Shown: positions 45,033 to 56,722 of the stretch, piece after piece | Layout of the letters: each line of letters begins with the position of its first letter | Position numbering within the stretch: position 1 is the stretch's first letter | NCBI RefSeq assembly: GCF_014841115.1 | Contig: NZ_JACYTP010000002.1 | Span: forward strand, 434,001 to 498,000 | From: Photobacterium arenosum | GTDB lineage: Bacteria > Pseudomonadota > Gammaproteobacteria > Enterobacterales > Vibrionaceae | Direction: 5' to 3' | DNA: 64,000 bases | The notes under the pieces: generated by a model | The model's input: only the letters and a program-made list of their open reading frames with translations | Database searches by the model: none | What the model was told of the DNA's origin: nothing | Translations under genes and position numbers: made by a program

Positions 45033-45395
45033 TTAGTTACAGTTGATTTGCAGGGTATCCTGATAACGCCACATCTTTTCAGAAGCGAAGTCGGTTGTTG
45101 AACCGAATGCACCACCAGACAGGATGTTCACAAAGAAAGTGGGCTCAACTTCTTTGTTCAGTGCGATTTGCTGCTCACATTCTTTTGAAGTTACTTTCAG
45201 CGTTTTGTTTTTGTTTTCTTTCTTCACTGTGATAATGCCCGGCGCAGTTTGCTCGATGCCATCAACTTCCACGGTGAATTTCTTACCAGAAGAAGAAACA
45301 ACATTAATGCGCTGATTTTCGTCAGTCAAAATTGTTGAACAACCAACAGCAGTCAGTGCCGCACCTGCAACAACTAGGCTTTTCAATACTTGCAT
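45033..45395 (-). CDS. Small lipoprotein upstream of the DUF4105 gene
   Basis: A 120-aa lipoprotein (signal MQVLKSLVVAGAALTAVGC, lipobox ending at Cys19). The mature part is a short beta-rich domain (FTVEVDGIEQTAPGIITVKK, PEGA-like) and a Gly-rich segment ILSGGAFGSTTDF that could be a membrane-inserting hairpin. It is co-directional with and 13 bp upstream of the DUF4105 gene, so the two probably act together at the outer membrane. No specific function known. Confidence 0.72.
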   Translation of the reverse strand: MQVLKSLVVAGAALTAVGCSTILTDENQRINVVSSSGKKFTVEVDGIEQTAPGIITVKKENKNKTLKVTSKECEQQIALNKEVEPTFFVNILSGGAFGSTTDFASEKMWRYQDTLQINCN

Positions 45396-45890
45396 GAGAT
45401 ATCCAATAGATAATAATGATAATAAGCGCGAAGATTATACATTTAATTTTTTATTTGACAATACTCTGACATGGGGTGTTTTTATATTGTTAAATAATTG
45501 TGTTGATTTTTTAATTAAAATTAAATCTATTTATTGCAAAGATACAATGTTCAAATATGTTTTCATATCATCCTAAGTTTCACATTGCTCTTTAGAGTCT
45601 GTATCTTCCTTTATGGTATTATATTATTCGAATAAAGAATATCTTTGATATTCAGTCAAAGTGCGGCTTTTGGTTTCATTGAAGGTGGATTTCTAGGCTG
45701 GTACTGTTTGAAATACATTTGATTTTGTCCGGAAAGCCGGAATGTTTAGTTTCATCGGAGGAGTGTTGCTTCATATCCCATGTCTGCAGGTCGCATTCTG
45801 TACTATTCTGTACTGGGAGTTGACGGCTGGGGTCTGTGGCCGGATTAAAGCAATGATACTTGTCAGTTGGCATGAAAGGATTAAAGGAAA
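45396..45890. other. 495-bp AT-rich divergent intergenic region
   Basis: Control region for the divergent lipoprotein and periplasmic-protein genes. Contains a perfect 12-bp palindrome TTATTCGAATAA at 45624-45635. Short frames here look spurious. Nothing else recognised. Confidence 0.45.
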
Positions 45891-46400
45891 ATGAAAAAAC
45901 TAACGTTACTGATCATTCTTGGGCTTTCCGCAATGAGTGCTCATGCCGAAGTTAAAGACACTATTAGTGATATGACAAAGGGACTTGTGAAATTTACGAA
46001 AGAAATCTCAAGTGGTGTCACTGAGGGTTTCAAAGAGGGAAGAAGCGCGACAGAAAGTTCCGATGGCTCCATTGTCGTGACGAATGAAAAAGAGACACTT
46101 GAGTATATCGACATTGATTTGTTGAGCTTGTCTCCTAAGAAAGATTCGAATCAGACGGTTGTCGAACTCAGCTTCAAAAATCGTCATCACAAGCCGGTGA
46201 AAATCACAGGGCTGAGTGAAGAAGGCGCTTTACTGACCATTGATAAAGACGGCTTTTCTCATGCCCTGTCAAACGGGCTTCAGATTGAGTTCATCGTGCC
46301 CAACGAAGCTGCGAAAAAATATGCCTTCACTTTTTACGGCGACGCATCGCAAGTGAAACAAGTGAGAGTATGGCGGAAAACTTATGAGGTAAAGGACTAG
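45891..46400 (+). CDS. Hypothetical periplasmic protein
   Basis: A 169-aa protein with signal peptide (MKKLTLLIILGLSAMSAHA), an amphipathic helical start (VKDTISDMTKGLVKFTKEISSGVTEGFKEG) and a beta-sandwich-like C-terminal part (VVELSFKNRHHKPVKITGL, IEFIVPNEAAKKYAFTFYG). The AAAGGAAA site precedes the ATG. No family recognised with certainty. It stands alone between the DUF4105 locus and the convergent fdhD gene. Confidence 0.7.
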   Translation: MKKLTLLIILGLSAMSAHAEVKDTISDMTKGLVKFTKEISSGVTEGFKEGRSATESSDGSIVVTNEKETLEYIDIDLLSLSPKKDSNQTVVELSFKNRHHKPVKITGLSEEGALLTIDKDGFSHALSNGLQIEFIVPNEAAKKYAFTFYGDASQVKQVRVWRKTYEVKD

Positions 46401-46453
46401 CTTCCCCGCATGGCTGATGTTTCTCTGTAAGAGAGCATAATTGCGCTGATGAC

Positions 46454-47302
46454 TTAAATGCCTTTACCACTATATAACCTCGGCGCACTGCGGTGAGGCA
46501 CATGGATTAAATTCAGGTTATTGTGTCGCGCCCAGCGCACTGTCATGGCGGTGGGGGCGGACAGGGTCACCAGCGTGCTGATCTTGGCCCGGACAGCTTT
46601 CTGAATCAGTTCCAGGCTGCAGCGGCTGGTCATCACGGCAAAGCCGGACTGCGGATTGATGCGGGCTGTGGTCATGGCGCCGATCAGTTTGTCCAGCGCG
46701 TTGTGGCGGCCGATATCTTCCCGGCAGAGTTGAATGTCTCCTGCGGCATCGACGTATAGCGCGGCGTGCAGTGCACCGCTGCTGCGGGCCACTGACTGCG
46801 CATCACTGATGCGCGTTCGTAAATTGCGCAGCAGGCTGGCTTGCGGGGGCGGAACCGGTGTCAGCGGGGTTAAGGGCGGCAGTGCCTGTTCGATGGCTTC
46901 CACACCACAAATGCCACAGCCGCTGGTGCCCGCCAGTTGACGGCGGTGATTTTTCAGAGACCAGAAAGCGCGGTTTGAAATCTTGACTTCGGCATGGTGG
47001 GAATCGCAGCCGGCGGTGAGGGTGATGTCGTAGATTTCGCTCACCGAGCGAACAATACCGTTACTCAGGCTGAAGCCTTTGACGAAATCTTCAATATTGC
47101 CCGGTGTCACCATCATCACGGCCTGGCTGATACCGTTATAACTGATAGACAGCGCAGTTTCGCTGGCTAACACGGCACTGTGTGCAACTGGGGTGTCAGG
47201 CGCAATGTCATCGTGCAGCTCAATATAACGGAATGCATCAGGCGCAGGCGGTGCCGCATTCACATCTGCGATTTCAGATTGTTTGTTATCAATATCATTC
47301 AT
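46454..47302 (-). CDS. fdhD: Formate dehydrogenase accessory sulfurtransferase FdhD
   Basis: A 282-aa FdhD protein, which passes sulfur from IscS to the molybdenum cofactor before insertion into formate dehydrogenase. The essential CxxC is at Cys129-Gly-Ile-Cys132 (GTSGCGICG); other family stretches are CREDIGRHNALDKLIGA and MTSRCSLELIQKA. Slightly long at the N-terminus. It is near mobA, as expected for molybdoenzyme maturation. Part of its 3' coding sequence recurs as a fragment at 43097-43165. Confidence 0.93.
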   Translation of the reverse strand: MNDIDNKQSEIADVNAAPPAPDAFRYIELHDDIAPDTPVAHSAVLASETALSISYNGISQAVMMVTPGNIEDFVKGFSLSNGIVRSVSEIYDITLTAGCDSHHAEVKISNRAFWSLKNHRRQLAGTSGCGICGVEAIEQALPPLTPLTPVPPPQASLLRNLRTRISDAQSVARSSGALHAALYVDAAGDIQLCREDIGRHNALDKLIGAMTTARINPQSGFAVMTSRCSLELIQKAVRAKISTLVTLSAPTAMTVRWARHNNLNLIHVPHRSAPRLYSGKGI

Positions 47303-47511
47303 CTTATTGCCTGATGTCGGTTTTAAACCCTGATACAGACAGGCTACTCAACAGCCCGGCGGAAGTCCAATGGCTTGTTTTGAAGGACCGATAAGGCCCG
47401 TCTGTTGCCTTCTATTGTTTGTGCCGCCTGACTCTGGTTGCGTTATAAGTCACACCCTCAGGTTGGTGTTATTTGGGAAACTGCGTGTGTCTGAATTAAA
47501 AACAGCATCTA

Positions 47512-48102
47512 TCAATAATGGTGTAAATCGAGTAATTGTTGTGGGGTATTGATGTTTTGCAGCCGGGGATCGTTCAGCGCGCAGTCTACTGCCACGGTAT
47601 CATGGCGGGTCAGGATCGCCATCAGACTGCGCTCGCCCGACTGCCAGGCCTGTTGCAATACAGGGAGCATAGGCTTGGGGATCAGGCTGAACATTGGCTG
47701 CCACTGTTGGCCCTGCCGAACCATGACGGGACGCGGTCTATCGGCTGAGGCGGCATCCAGCATCTGGCTGACGAGGGACTGGTCTATCATGGGCGCATCG
47801 CAGGGAAACAGCAGCAGCCAGTCGTGTTTTGCCGCAGTCAGTCCTTTCAGTATGCCGGTTAACGGGCCGGGAAAGCCGCTGACATCGTCAGTCAGTATAT
47901 GGTCACAGTAAGTGGCATACTGCTCGGTATTGCGGTTGCAGGAGATCAGAAGGTCATCTGTCAGCGGTCTGACAACGTCAAACAGGCTGGCAATTAACGG
48001 CCTGCCGCTAAAGGAAACCAACCCCTTGTCTTTGCCTCCCATTCGGGAGCCTTGCCCGCCGGCAAGAAGGAGTACGGAAAAGCAAAGGGGAGTCGGTTTC
48101 AT
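47512..48102 (-). CDS. mobA: Molybdenum cofactor guanylyltransferase MobA
   Basis: A 196-aa MobA, which joins GMP to molybdopterin to make the bis-MGD cofactor. The nucleotide-binding signature LLAGGQGSRMGGKDKGL is at residues 13-29, followed by LFPCDAPMID with the metal-binding Asp. Full length. It is upstream of fdhD on the same strand with a 209-bp gap. Confidence 0.93.
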   Translation of the reverse strand: MKPTPLCFSVLLLAGGQGSRMGGKDKGLVSFSGRPLIASLFDVVRPLTDDLLISCNRNTEQYATYCDHILTDDVSGFPGPLTGILKGLTAAKHDWLLLFPCDAPMIDQSLVSQMLDAASADRPRPVMVRQGQQWQPMFSLIPKPMLPVLQQAWQSGERSLMAILTRHDTVAVDCALNDPRLQNINTPQQLLDLHHY

Positions 48103-48201
48103 CGTGATAACAGCCAGGTAAAATATACCCCTAAAAAATATACTGTTTTTGTGTGCCAGTCCAATAAAGCAGACTGATGAATTGATAGACAGGGCTTATC
48201 A

Positions 48202-48238
48202 GGCGGGCTGCCGTCGTGAATGACTGGCAGCCCGTTTT
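48202..48238 (+). terminator. Strong hairpin with T-run in the mobA-48727 gap
   Basis: Stem CGGGCTGCC / GGCAGCCCG (9 bp) with a 13-nt loop, followed on the + strand by TTTT. No + strand gene precedes it, so it may end an unseen transcript or be a relic. Confidence 0.55.
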
Positions 48239-48380
48239 ACTGAGGTGTCACGAGAGGCTTATTTTCAGTGTAGTACGAATTCCCGTGACGCCAACGGTGG
48301 CGGTAAATCTGTGTAGCCCAGTGCATCTGAATACTATGCTTTTCATTTGAAAGTAACAGGGTGTGAAATACTTCCTGCAT
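48237..48380 (-). CDS. Doubtful 47-aa frame or gene relic
   Basis: Minus-strand frame MQEVFHTLLLSNEKHSIQMH... ending NKPLVTPQ just before the hairpin at 48202-48234. Amino-acid content looks plausible (Trp, Tyr, His rich), but no ribosome site or homologue is recognised. The rest of the 48103-48726 gap is AT-rich and empty. Confidence 0.2.
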   Translation of the reverse strand: MQEVFHTLLLSNEKHSIQMHWATQIYRHRWRHGNSYYTENKPLVTPQ

Positions 48381-48726
48381 TGTTTCTGTCTTGGTCGATC
48401 CCGTTTGTCAGTCCTTCAATACTATCAATGAGACGCTGCACTGCTATCGCCATAATCTTTGATGAATATCATTTTAATGACAGATGCCTGTGTATTCTGT
48501 TGTGATTTTTATTTTGTTTGCTTGATGCTAGTACCTGTTGCTCACAATAGGTTTTCGATGCTGAATTATTAATTGTTACTTTGAAAAATCATTTTGATTT
48601 TGCTGTTATTAAAAATTTACTTTTTATTTCAAGGTTGTGCAATGATGTTTGTGTCATTAGGTGTGGTTGAACTAATCTCAGATGGCAGTATGGAAGTAAT
48701 GATGACTTTTAATATGGAGAACACCT

Positions 48727-49479
48727 ATGGCTGCAATTATCCATGAGATTAAGCAAGATTTTATACCTGATGTGACTGAAGGCTCTGCAGTTACCGTGAA
48801 CTTTGTCGTTGATTCGAATAATGAGCCAGAAATACCTGGCGCAAGAATTGAAGCTGCATTAACAGGCAATGCGCGTGTTACACATATGTCGTATCCTGGC
48901 TCTGGATCTGAACTATTTATTTCTGCCGATGGGAAAACAGCTTCTGTTACAAGTACGGCTGAACAGAGTGCTGGTTGGACAAGGAACAGGACAATTTCAC
49001 TACTTGTGGATGATATACCACCAGGAGAAGAAGAGTTTATTGTCGGGCAGGTAAACTATTATAACCATGAAGGTATAAAGGGGCCAGGATTCGATATTAC
49101 ACTTAAACGTTCATCTTCTGGTCTGCAACCAATATTAAGTCGAGCAGAATTCAAATCATATTGGCAGGACTGGGAATCACAAGGTTACATCTATAGCTAT
49201 GAAATATTGCTGAAAGCCTCATCTGATCCTATTACACATTGGAAAGTCTCGTTTTCCGACTTGCCTCCAGGAACAACCATTGCGAGTGTTACATGGCCGG
49301 AGGTTGTGCTTGATGGTTCAGAAGGTGTGGTTGAATTAAAAACGCCTAAGGATGGGAACTACCTTATCAACCCGGATACAGAGTTACCCGTTGCGATTCA
49401 GTTGCTGTACCCAGCTCAAGAAGGTGAACAGGAAAAGTTCAAGAAGCTCTATAACTTACAAGGTTATGACCTCAGCTAG
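48727..49479 (+). CDS. Hypothetical beta-sandwich protein
   Basis: A 250-aa protein without signal peptide, apparently two Ig-like or carbohydrate-binding-like beta domains. Residues ~10-130 include SAVTVNFVVDSNNEPEIPGARIEAAL; ~140-250 include THWKVSFSDLPPGTTIASVTWPEVVLDG, reminiscent of CBM2-type modules. An ATGGAGAAC site precedes the ATG. No family recognised. More AT-rich than its neighbours and flanked by gaps, so it may be an acquired single gene. Confidence 0.6.
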   Translation: MAAIIHEIKQDFIPDVTEGSAVTVNFVVDSNNEPEIPGARIEAALTGNARVTHMSYPGSGSELFISADGKTASVTSTAEQSAGWTRNRTISLLVDDIPPGEEEFIVGQVNYYNHEGIKGPGFDITLKRSSSGLQPILSRAEFKSYWQDWESQGYIYSYEILLKASSDPITHWKVSFSDLPPGTTIASVTWPEVVLDGSEGVVELKTPKDGNYLINPDTELPVAIQLLYPAQEGEQEKFKKLYNLQGYDLS

Positions 49480-49556
49480 CAGGGGGGTATAACGTCATGG
49501 GCTGTATCAGGAATACAGCCCATTGATGATGTTCAGCGGGTTGTTTTTCATGAAAA

Positions 49557-49769
49557 CTAATCAGATAAATATTGCTGTTTGTATTTAGACGCTTTGGCAA
49601 AAAAGGGCAAGGTACTGCCAATTAAAATAATCACCCCTGCCAGTTCAATGGTTTCATATTCAATCAGTATAAAAGCGGAAATTAAAAATGTCAGGGTGAG
49701 AGATGAAATGAGAAATATATGAAAGTAAGGGTGTCTTTTAGAAAATTTCGCATATCCTACAATCATCAT
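49557..49769 (-). CDS. Small two-TM membrane protein
   Basis: A 70-aa protein with two hydrophobic segments (FHIFLISSLTLTFLISAFILI and LAGVIILIGSTLPFF) and a basic C-terminus. A GAGG ribosome site lies five bases before the ATG. No family recognised. Confidence 0.5.
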   Translation of the reverse strand: MMIVGYAKFSKRHPYFHIFLISSLTLTFLISAFILIEYETIELAGVIILIGSTLPFFAKASKYKQQYLSD

Positions 49770-50040
49770 AAGCCTCTTCTATCGTTTAAATTACAGAAAA
49801 TGCATGTGTCAAAGCATTAGCCCTATAGTCAGCGTGATATTTTTCAGTCTTATTCTCTGAAGTATATGACAGGTTCATTGGGATTTCTGACTTTCTGCCT
49901 AACGGGTAAAGCTGGGAGGATACGCTTGCTGGTATTGCAACTGATTTGCAATTGCAACGTTTGCCGGGGAATGCTTGAGAAAATGACTGAAAAGAGAAGA
50001 CGTTTATCTGAGAATGATGTTAAGTCTTTGAAGATATAAC

Positions 50041-50065
50041 ATCCCCTCCCGGGATCGGGAGGGGG
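50041..50065 (-). terminator. Hairpin downstream of katG
   Basis: CCCTCCCG / CGGGAGGG arms separated by four bases, 11 bp after the katG stop on the minus strand. The following bases (GGGATGTTATATC) are a weak T-run. Probable 3'-end hairpin. Confidence 0.5.
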
Positions 50066-50075
50066 TGGTCAGGGT

Positions 50076-52325
<2,250 letters not shown>

Positions 52326-52575
52326 TCAGTTACACACTTGAATATAGACCGACTGGCAATCGGATAAAGACGTTTTTATCAATGACAACAATCGGTTTTT
52401 TCAATAAAGGGCAGAGGTTTGTGCCAAGCGGGGTGGTGCCTATAGCTGGCGCAGGAAATCTGTGCTGTCATTCACCTAAGAATTTGAGTGATGGAATATT
52501 TCCCGGTAACGTGACGCTGTGAAATCTTCATCAATGCGTCAGATAATCAAAGCAGGGGAAGCGCCATCCTGCTAT

Positions 52576-53991
52576 TTATTGTTGTTCCAGGTGTTGATTA
52601 ATGATTTCCGCCAGCCGTCGAATGGCATCTGTGTGACTTTCATCCAGCTCAAAAGAAGTATTCAGCCTCAGGCAGTGGTTAAATTGTTTGCCGGGAGAAA
52701 ACATCTTGCCCGGTGCGATCGTAATGTTTTCTGCCAGTGCCTGGGTGTAAATTGCCATCGTATCTGAGGTGACAGGTAATCGCAGCCAAACGAAATAACT
52801 GCCTTCCGCAGGCTCGATTTCGACGTCAGGGGGAAGCATTTGTGTCAGCAGCCTGCACATGGCTTTTTTACGTTTGTCTAAGGTTCGCCTCAGCTGCCTC
52901 AGGTGGTGCTCGTAGTTCCGGGTACTGAGGTAATCAACCAGTGCGAGCTGAATGGGTACGCTGGTGGTCAGGGTACTCATCAGTTGAAGTTTTTGAATGT
53001 CTGTGGCCCGCTTCCCGGCGGCCACCCAGCCGATTCTGAAGCCGGCGACCAATGACTTAGAAAAGGATGAGCACAGCATCACATTCCCACTGGCATCAAA
53101 CGCTTTGGCCGGGAGTGGTTGTTCATTGCCTGCGTAGAGTTCGCTGTATACGTCATCTTCGATGAGCGCAACCTGGTATTTGTTCAGCAGCGATATTAAC
53201 TGCCGCTTTTTTGGCTCTGTCAGCGTGAATCCGAGCGGGTTTTGGTGATTGGTCATCAGCCAGCAGGCCTTGACCGAATGTGACTGAAACGCGCGTTCAA
53301 GCGAGGTTAAATCAAGGCCGGTCTTGGGATCCGTTCTCACCGACAGCGCTTTCAGCCCGAGACGTTCCAGCGACTGAAGCGCACCGTAAAATGTCGGAGA
53401 TTCCACCACCACCCAATCGCCGGGGCGGGTTACTGCCTGCAGGCTCAGGTTCAGGGCTTCGAGCGCACCCGCGGTAATCACGATTTCATCGGGGGCGATA
53501 CTGATGCCTTTTGCGGCGTAGCGCTGAGCAATCATAGCGCGCAGAGTGTCATTGCCCGGCGGCAAGTTATCCAGTGCATTGGAAACCGGTATGCTGCGGG
53601 CGGCATGCATCAGGGATTTATTTACCTGATGCCGTGGATACAGATTGGGGTCCGGGTAGGCAAACGCAAAGTTGATCATATACGGCTTTCTGCAGGCTTG
53701 CAGAACATCGAAAATGAAACTGTTGATGTCGACAGCTTCGGCGGTTTCGACTGCTGCGTTGTGTGACTGGGGGCTGATTCGGATGCTTTCGGCCACCGTA
53801 TAACCGGAACGGGGGTGCGCAACCAGCCAGCCCTGAGATTCCAGCTGCTGATAAGCATGCATGACGGTCATCAGACTCATACCAGAGTGCGCTGCCTGCT
53901 TCCGGAGCGATGGCATTTTTTCACCGGCACGCCAGATACCAGATTCAATTTGTTGGCGGATTTGAGACGCCAACTGTTCATACTTCGCCAA
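52576..53991 (-). CDS. MocR/PdxR-type regulator (GntR HTH + aminotransferase fold)
   Basis: A 471-aa chimera. It has an N-terminal GntR winged helix (YEQLASQIRQQIESGIWRAGEKMPSLRKQAAHSGMSL, ~1-75) and a fold-type I aminotransferase domain with the PLP-binding Lys in CSSFSKSLVAGFRIGW and the DDVYSEL motif. MocR proteins sense PLP or amino compounds. It is divergent from the cytochrome bd operon across a 150-bp gap, so control of that operon is possible but unproven; many MocR genes act elsewhere. Confidence 0.87.
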   Translation of the reverse strand: MAKYEQLASQIRQQIESGIWRAGEKMPSLRKQAAHSGMSLMTVMHAYQQLESQGWLVAHPRSGYTVAESIRISPQSHNAAVETAEAVDINSFIFDVLQACRKPYMINFAFAYPDPNLYPRHQVNKSLMHAARSIPVSNALDNLPPGNDTLRAMIAQRYAAKGISIAPDEIVITAGALEALNLSLQAVTRPGDWVVVESPTFYGALQSLERLGLKALSVRTDPKTGLDLTSLERAFQSHSVKACWLMTNHQNPLGFTLTEPKKRQLISLLNKYQVALIEDDVYSELYAGNEQPLPAKAFDASGNVMLCSSFSKSLVAGFRIGWVAAGKRATDIQKLQLMSTLTTSVPIQLALVDYLSTRNYEHHLRQLRRTLDKRKKAMCRLLTQMLPPDVEIEPAEGSYFVWLRLPVTSDTMAIYTQALAENITIAPGKMFSPGKQFNHCLRLNTSFELDESHTDAIRRLAEIINQHLEQQ

Positions 53992-54141
53992 TCTTAACCT
54001 CAGTTCCCGTGGTTGAATTTACTGAAAATATAACAATTGTTTAATAAAACTGTTATAGGTTTTAAGTCTGGTTCTGTATCTTTTTTTTCAGTCGGGTTCT
54101 TTCAATATAAGCGTGCTTTTCAATGACTCAATAGGAAGCTT

Positions 54142-55509
54142 ATGTTTGGACTCGATGCTTTCATGCTCGCGCGAATACAGTTCGCATTCACTGTCTCTTT
54201 TCACATCATATTTCCGGCCATCACCATTGGATTGGCAAGCTATCTGGCGGTTCTGGAAGGTCTCTGGTTGAAAACCCGTCAGCAAGATTACAAAGCGCTG
54301 TACCACTTTTGGTCAAAAATTTTTGCCGTGAACTTCGGTATGGGTGTGGTTTCCGGGTTAGTCATGGCTTACCAGTTTGGCACAAACTGGAGTGGCTTTT
54401 CTGAGTTTGCCGGTAGCATAACCGGGCCGTTACTGACCTACGAGGTGCTGACCGCATTTTTTCTGGAGGCCGGATTTCTGGGCGTCATGCTTTTTGGCTG
54501 GAAGCGCGTCGGGGATAATCTGCACTTTTTTGCGACCTGCATGGTGGCGCTCGGCACCATTATTTCGACGTTCTGGATTCTGGCGTCGAACAGCTGGATG
54601 CATACGCCGCAGGGCCACGAAATCATTGACGGGCAAGTGGTGCCTGTTGACTGGTTTGCGGTGATCTTTAACCCGTCATTTCCGTATCGGCTGATGCATA
54701 TGGGCGTAGCGGCTTTCCTGAGCTGTGCCCTGTTTGTCGGCGCGTCTGCGGCATGGCATCTGCTGAAGGGCAACCAAAGCAGTGCGGTGCGGACTATGTT
54801 TTCCATGTCGATGTGGATGTTGGTTTTCGTGGCCCCCATTCAAGCATTTATCGGCGATCTGCATGGACTGAATACCCTGAAGTATCAGCCGGCCAAAATC
54901 GCTGCAATTGAAGGACACTGGGATAACAGCGCCGGAGAACCGACACCGCTGATTCTGTTCGGCTGGCCGAACATGGAGACAGAGCGCACCGATTATGCGA
55001 TTGAAATTCCGGCCATGGCGAGCCTGATTCTGAAGCACAGCCTGACCGAACCCATTCCGGCGTTAAAGGATTTCCCGGCAGATGAACGTCCGTACTCACC
55101 GTTAATCTTTTGGTCATTTCGCATCATGGTGGCATTGGGGTTGCTGATGATTGGGCAGGGGCTGGTCAGTGTGTGGCTGCGCAAGAAAAACAGACTGTAT
55201 CAGCATAAAGGATTCCTGACGTTTTCTCTCTGGATGGGGCCAGCCGGGCTGGTTGCCATTCTGGCAGGCTGGATCACCACGGAAGTAGGGCGTCAGCCTT
55301 GGGTGGTTCACGGGCTGCTGAGAACGGATGCCGCAGTGTCTGCTCATGGCGACTTGCATATGAGTATCAGCCTGCTGACGTTCTTCGTGGTGTACAGCCT
55401 GGTATTCGGATTTGGTTATTACTATATGGTTCATCAGATTCAGAAAGGGCCGCAGCCGGGTGATGAAGACATCGCCCATGATCTGCCGACAGTTTCCGGT
55501 CGGATTTAA
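54142..55509 (+). CDS. cydA: Cytochrome bd-type quinol oxidase subunit I (CIO type)
   Basis: A 455-aa membrane protein with about nine helices. Heme ligands His21 (VSFHIIFP) and His186 (YRLMHMG), proton-channel-type Glu101 and Glu109, and GRQPWVVHGLLRT are visible. It is shorter than E. coli CydA (about 522 aa) because the Q-loop is short, the mark of the cyanide-insensitive CioA subgroup. It oxidises ubiquinol and reduces O2. First gene of cydA-cydB-DUF2474. Confidence 0.92.
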   Translation: MFGLDAFMLARIQFAFTVSFHIIFPAITIGLASYLAVLEGLWLKTRQQDYKALYHFWSKIFAVNFGMGVVSGLVMAYQFGTNWSGFSEFAGSITGPLLTYEVLTAFFLEAGFLGVMLFGWKRVGDNLHFFATCMVALGTIISTFWILASNSWMHTPQGHEIIDGQVVPVDWFAVIFNPSFPYRLMHMGVAAFLSCALFVGASAAWHLLKGNQSSAVRTMFSMSMWMLVFVAPIQAFIGDLHGLNTLKYQPAKIAAIEGHWDNSAGEPTPLILFGWPNMETERTDYAIEIPAMASLILKHSLTEPIPALKDFPADERPYSPLIFWSFRIMVALGLLMIGQGLVSVWLRKKNRLYQHKGFLTFSLWMGPAGLVAILAGWITTEVGRQPWVVHGLLRTDAAVSAHGDLHMSISLLTFFVVYSLVFGFGYYYMVHQIQKGPQPGDEDIAHDLPTVSGRI

Positions 55510-55548
55510 TCCATGAATGTTGAATGATTAAGAAGGAGAGACACGGCG

Positions 55549-56556
55549 ATGGGCGTGGATTTATCGGTATTGTGGTTTGGCATCATTGTGTTTGCCACAC
55601 TGATGTATATCACTATGGATGGCTTTGATCTGGGGATCGGTATTTTGATGCCTCTGATCAAAAGTGATGAACAAAAAGATGTCATGGTCAATTCAGTGGC
55701 ACCAGTCTGGGATGGTAATGAAACTTGGCTGGTACTGGGAGGAGCCAGTTTATTCGGGGCTTTTCCGCTGGCTTATGCGGTGATTATTGATGCCCTGACA
55801 GTCCCGTTAACTGTGATGCTGATTGCACTGATTTTCAGAGGAGTGGCGTTTGAGTTCCGCTTTAAAGCATTGCTGTCGCATCAGGTTTTTTGGGATAAAG
55901 CCTTCATGGTGGGATCGCTGGTTGCTACTTTTTGCCAGGGAATCGTGGTTGGTGCAGTGATTGAAGGGTTTCCGGTTGAAGGCAGGCAATTTGCAGGTGG
56001 CGCATTTGACTGGCTGGCACCGTTTCCGTTGTTTTGCGGTCTGGGGCTGGTCATTGCGTACGCATTACTGGGATGTACCTGGCTGACCATGAAAACAGAA
56101 GGAGAACAGCAAGCGACTATGTACCAGCTGGCACCAAAAATTTTGTTGCAACTGCTGGCGGTCATTGGGGTTGTCAGTGTGTGGACGCCTTTGGCGTACC
56201 CGGAAATTGCTGCCCGATGGTTCAGTTTGCCGAATTTAATTTACTTTGCCCCAGTGCCGCTGCTGACCGTGTTACTGGCATTACTGTTAGTGATTTCAGT
56301 GAAAAAACGCAGGGAAATTCAGCCATTTGTGGCTGCACTTGGCATCATTTTTCTGGGATTCAGCGGGCTTGGAATCAGCTTGTGGCCGAATATTATTCCG
56401 CCGGACGTGTCAATCTGGCAGGCAGCAGCCCCGCCTCAGAGCCAAGGGTTTATGCTGGTGGGCGCTTTGTTCATTATTCCCTTTATTCTGTTGTATACCT
56501 TCTGGAGCTACACCGTGTTCAGCGGCAAAGTGGACCCGCAGGAAAGCTATCACTGA
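55549..56556 (+). CDS. cydB: Cytochrome bd-type quinol oxidase subunit II
   Basis: A 335-aa membrane protein of the CydB/CioB family (MDGFDLGIGILMPL, WDGNETWLVLGGASLFGAFPLAY). It pairs with subunit I and carries no heme ligands in known structures. An AAGGAGAG site lies nine bases before the ATG; 39 bp separate it from cydA. It is followed after 12 bp by a CydX-like small protein. Confidence 0.93.
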   Translation: MGVDLSVLWFGIIVFATLMYITMDGFDLGIGILMPLIKSDEQKDVMVNSVAPVWDGNETWLVLGGASLFGAFPLAYAVIIDALTVPLTVMLIALIFRGVAFEFRFKALLSHQVFWDKAFMVGSLVATFCQGIVVGAVIEGFPVEGRQFAGGAFDWLAPFPLFCGLGLVIAYALLGCTWLTMKTEGEQQATMYQLAPKILLQLLAVIGVVSVWTPLAYPEIAARWFSLPNLIYFAPVPLLTVLLALLLVISVKKRREIQPFVAALGIIFLGFSGLGISLWPNIIPPDVSIWQAAAPPQSQGFMLVGALFIIPFILLYTFWSYTVFSGKVDPQESYH

Positions 56557-56568
56557 CAGGAGGTGAGG

Positions 56569-56700
56569 ATGAAGATGATGATGGATACTTTGAAGCAATA
56601 CGGGTGGCTGGTGCTGATCTGGAGCATCAGTGTGGCAGCTTTAACCTGTATCTCCTGGCTTTTTCGTGCACTGATGACAGCAGCGGGTTTAACCGTTTAA
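56569..56700 (+). CDS. DUF2474 small subunit-like protein of the bd oxidase
   Basis: A 43-aa single-span protein (MKMMMDTLKQYGWLVLIWS... WLFRALMTAAG) matching the DUF2474 pattern of mini-proteins found after cioAB. It is analogous to CydX, which stabilises the oxidase hemes. It starts 12 bp after cydB with a near-perfect AGGAGGTGA site. Confidence 0.82.
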   Translation: MKMMMDTLKQYGWLVLIWSISVAALTCISWLFRALMTAAGLTV

Positions 56701-56722
56701 ACCAATCAAAACCCGAATCATT

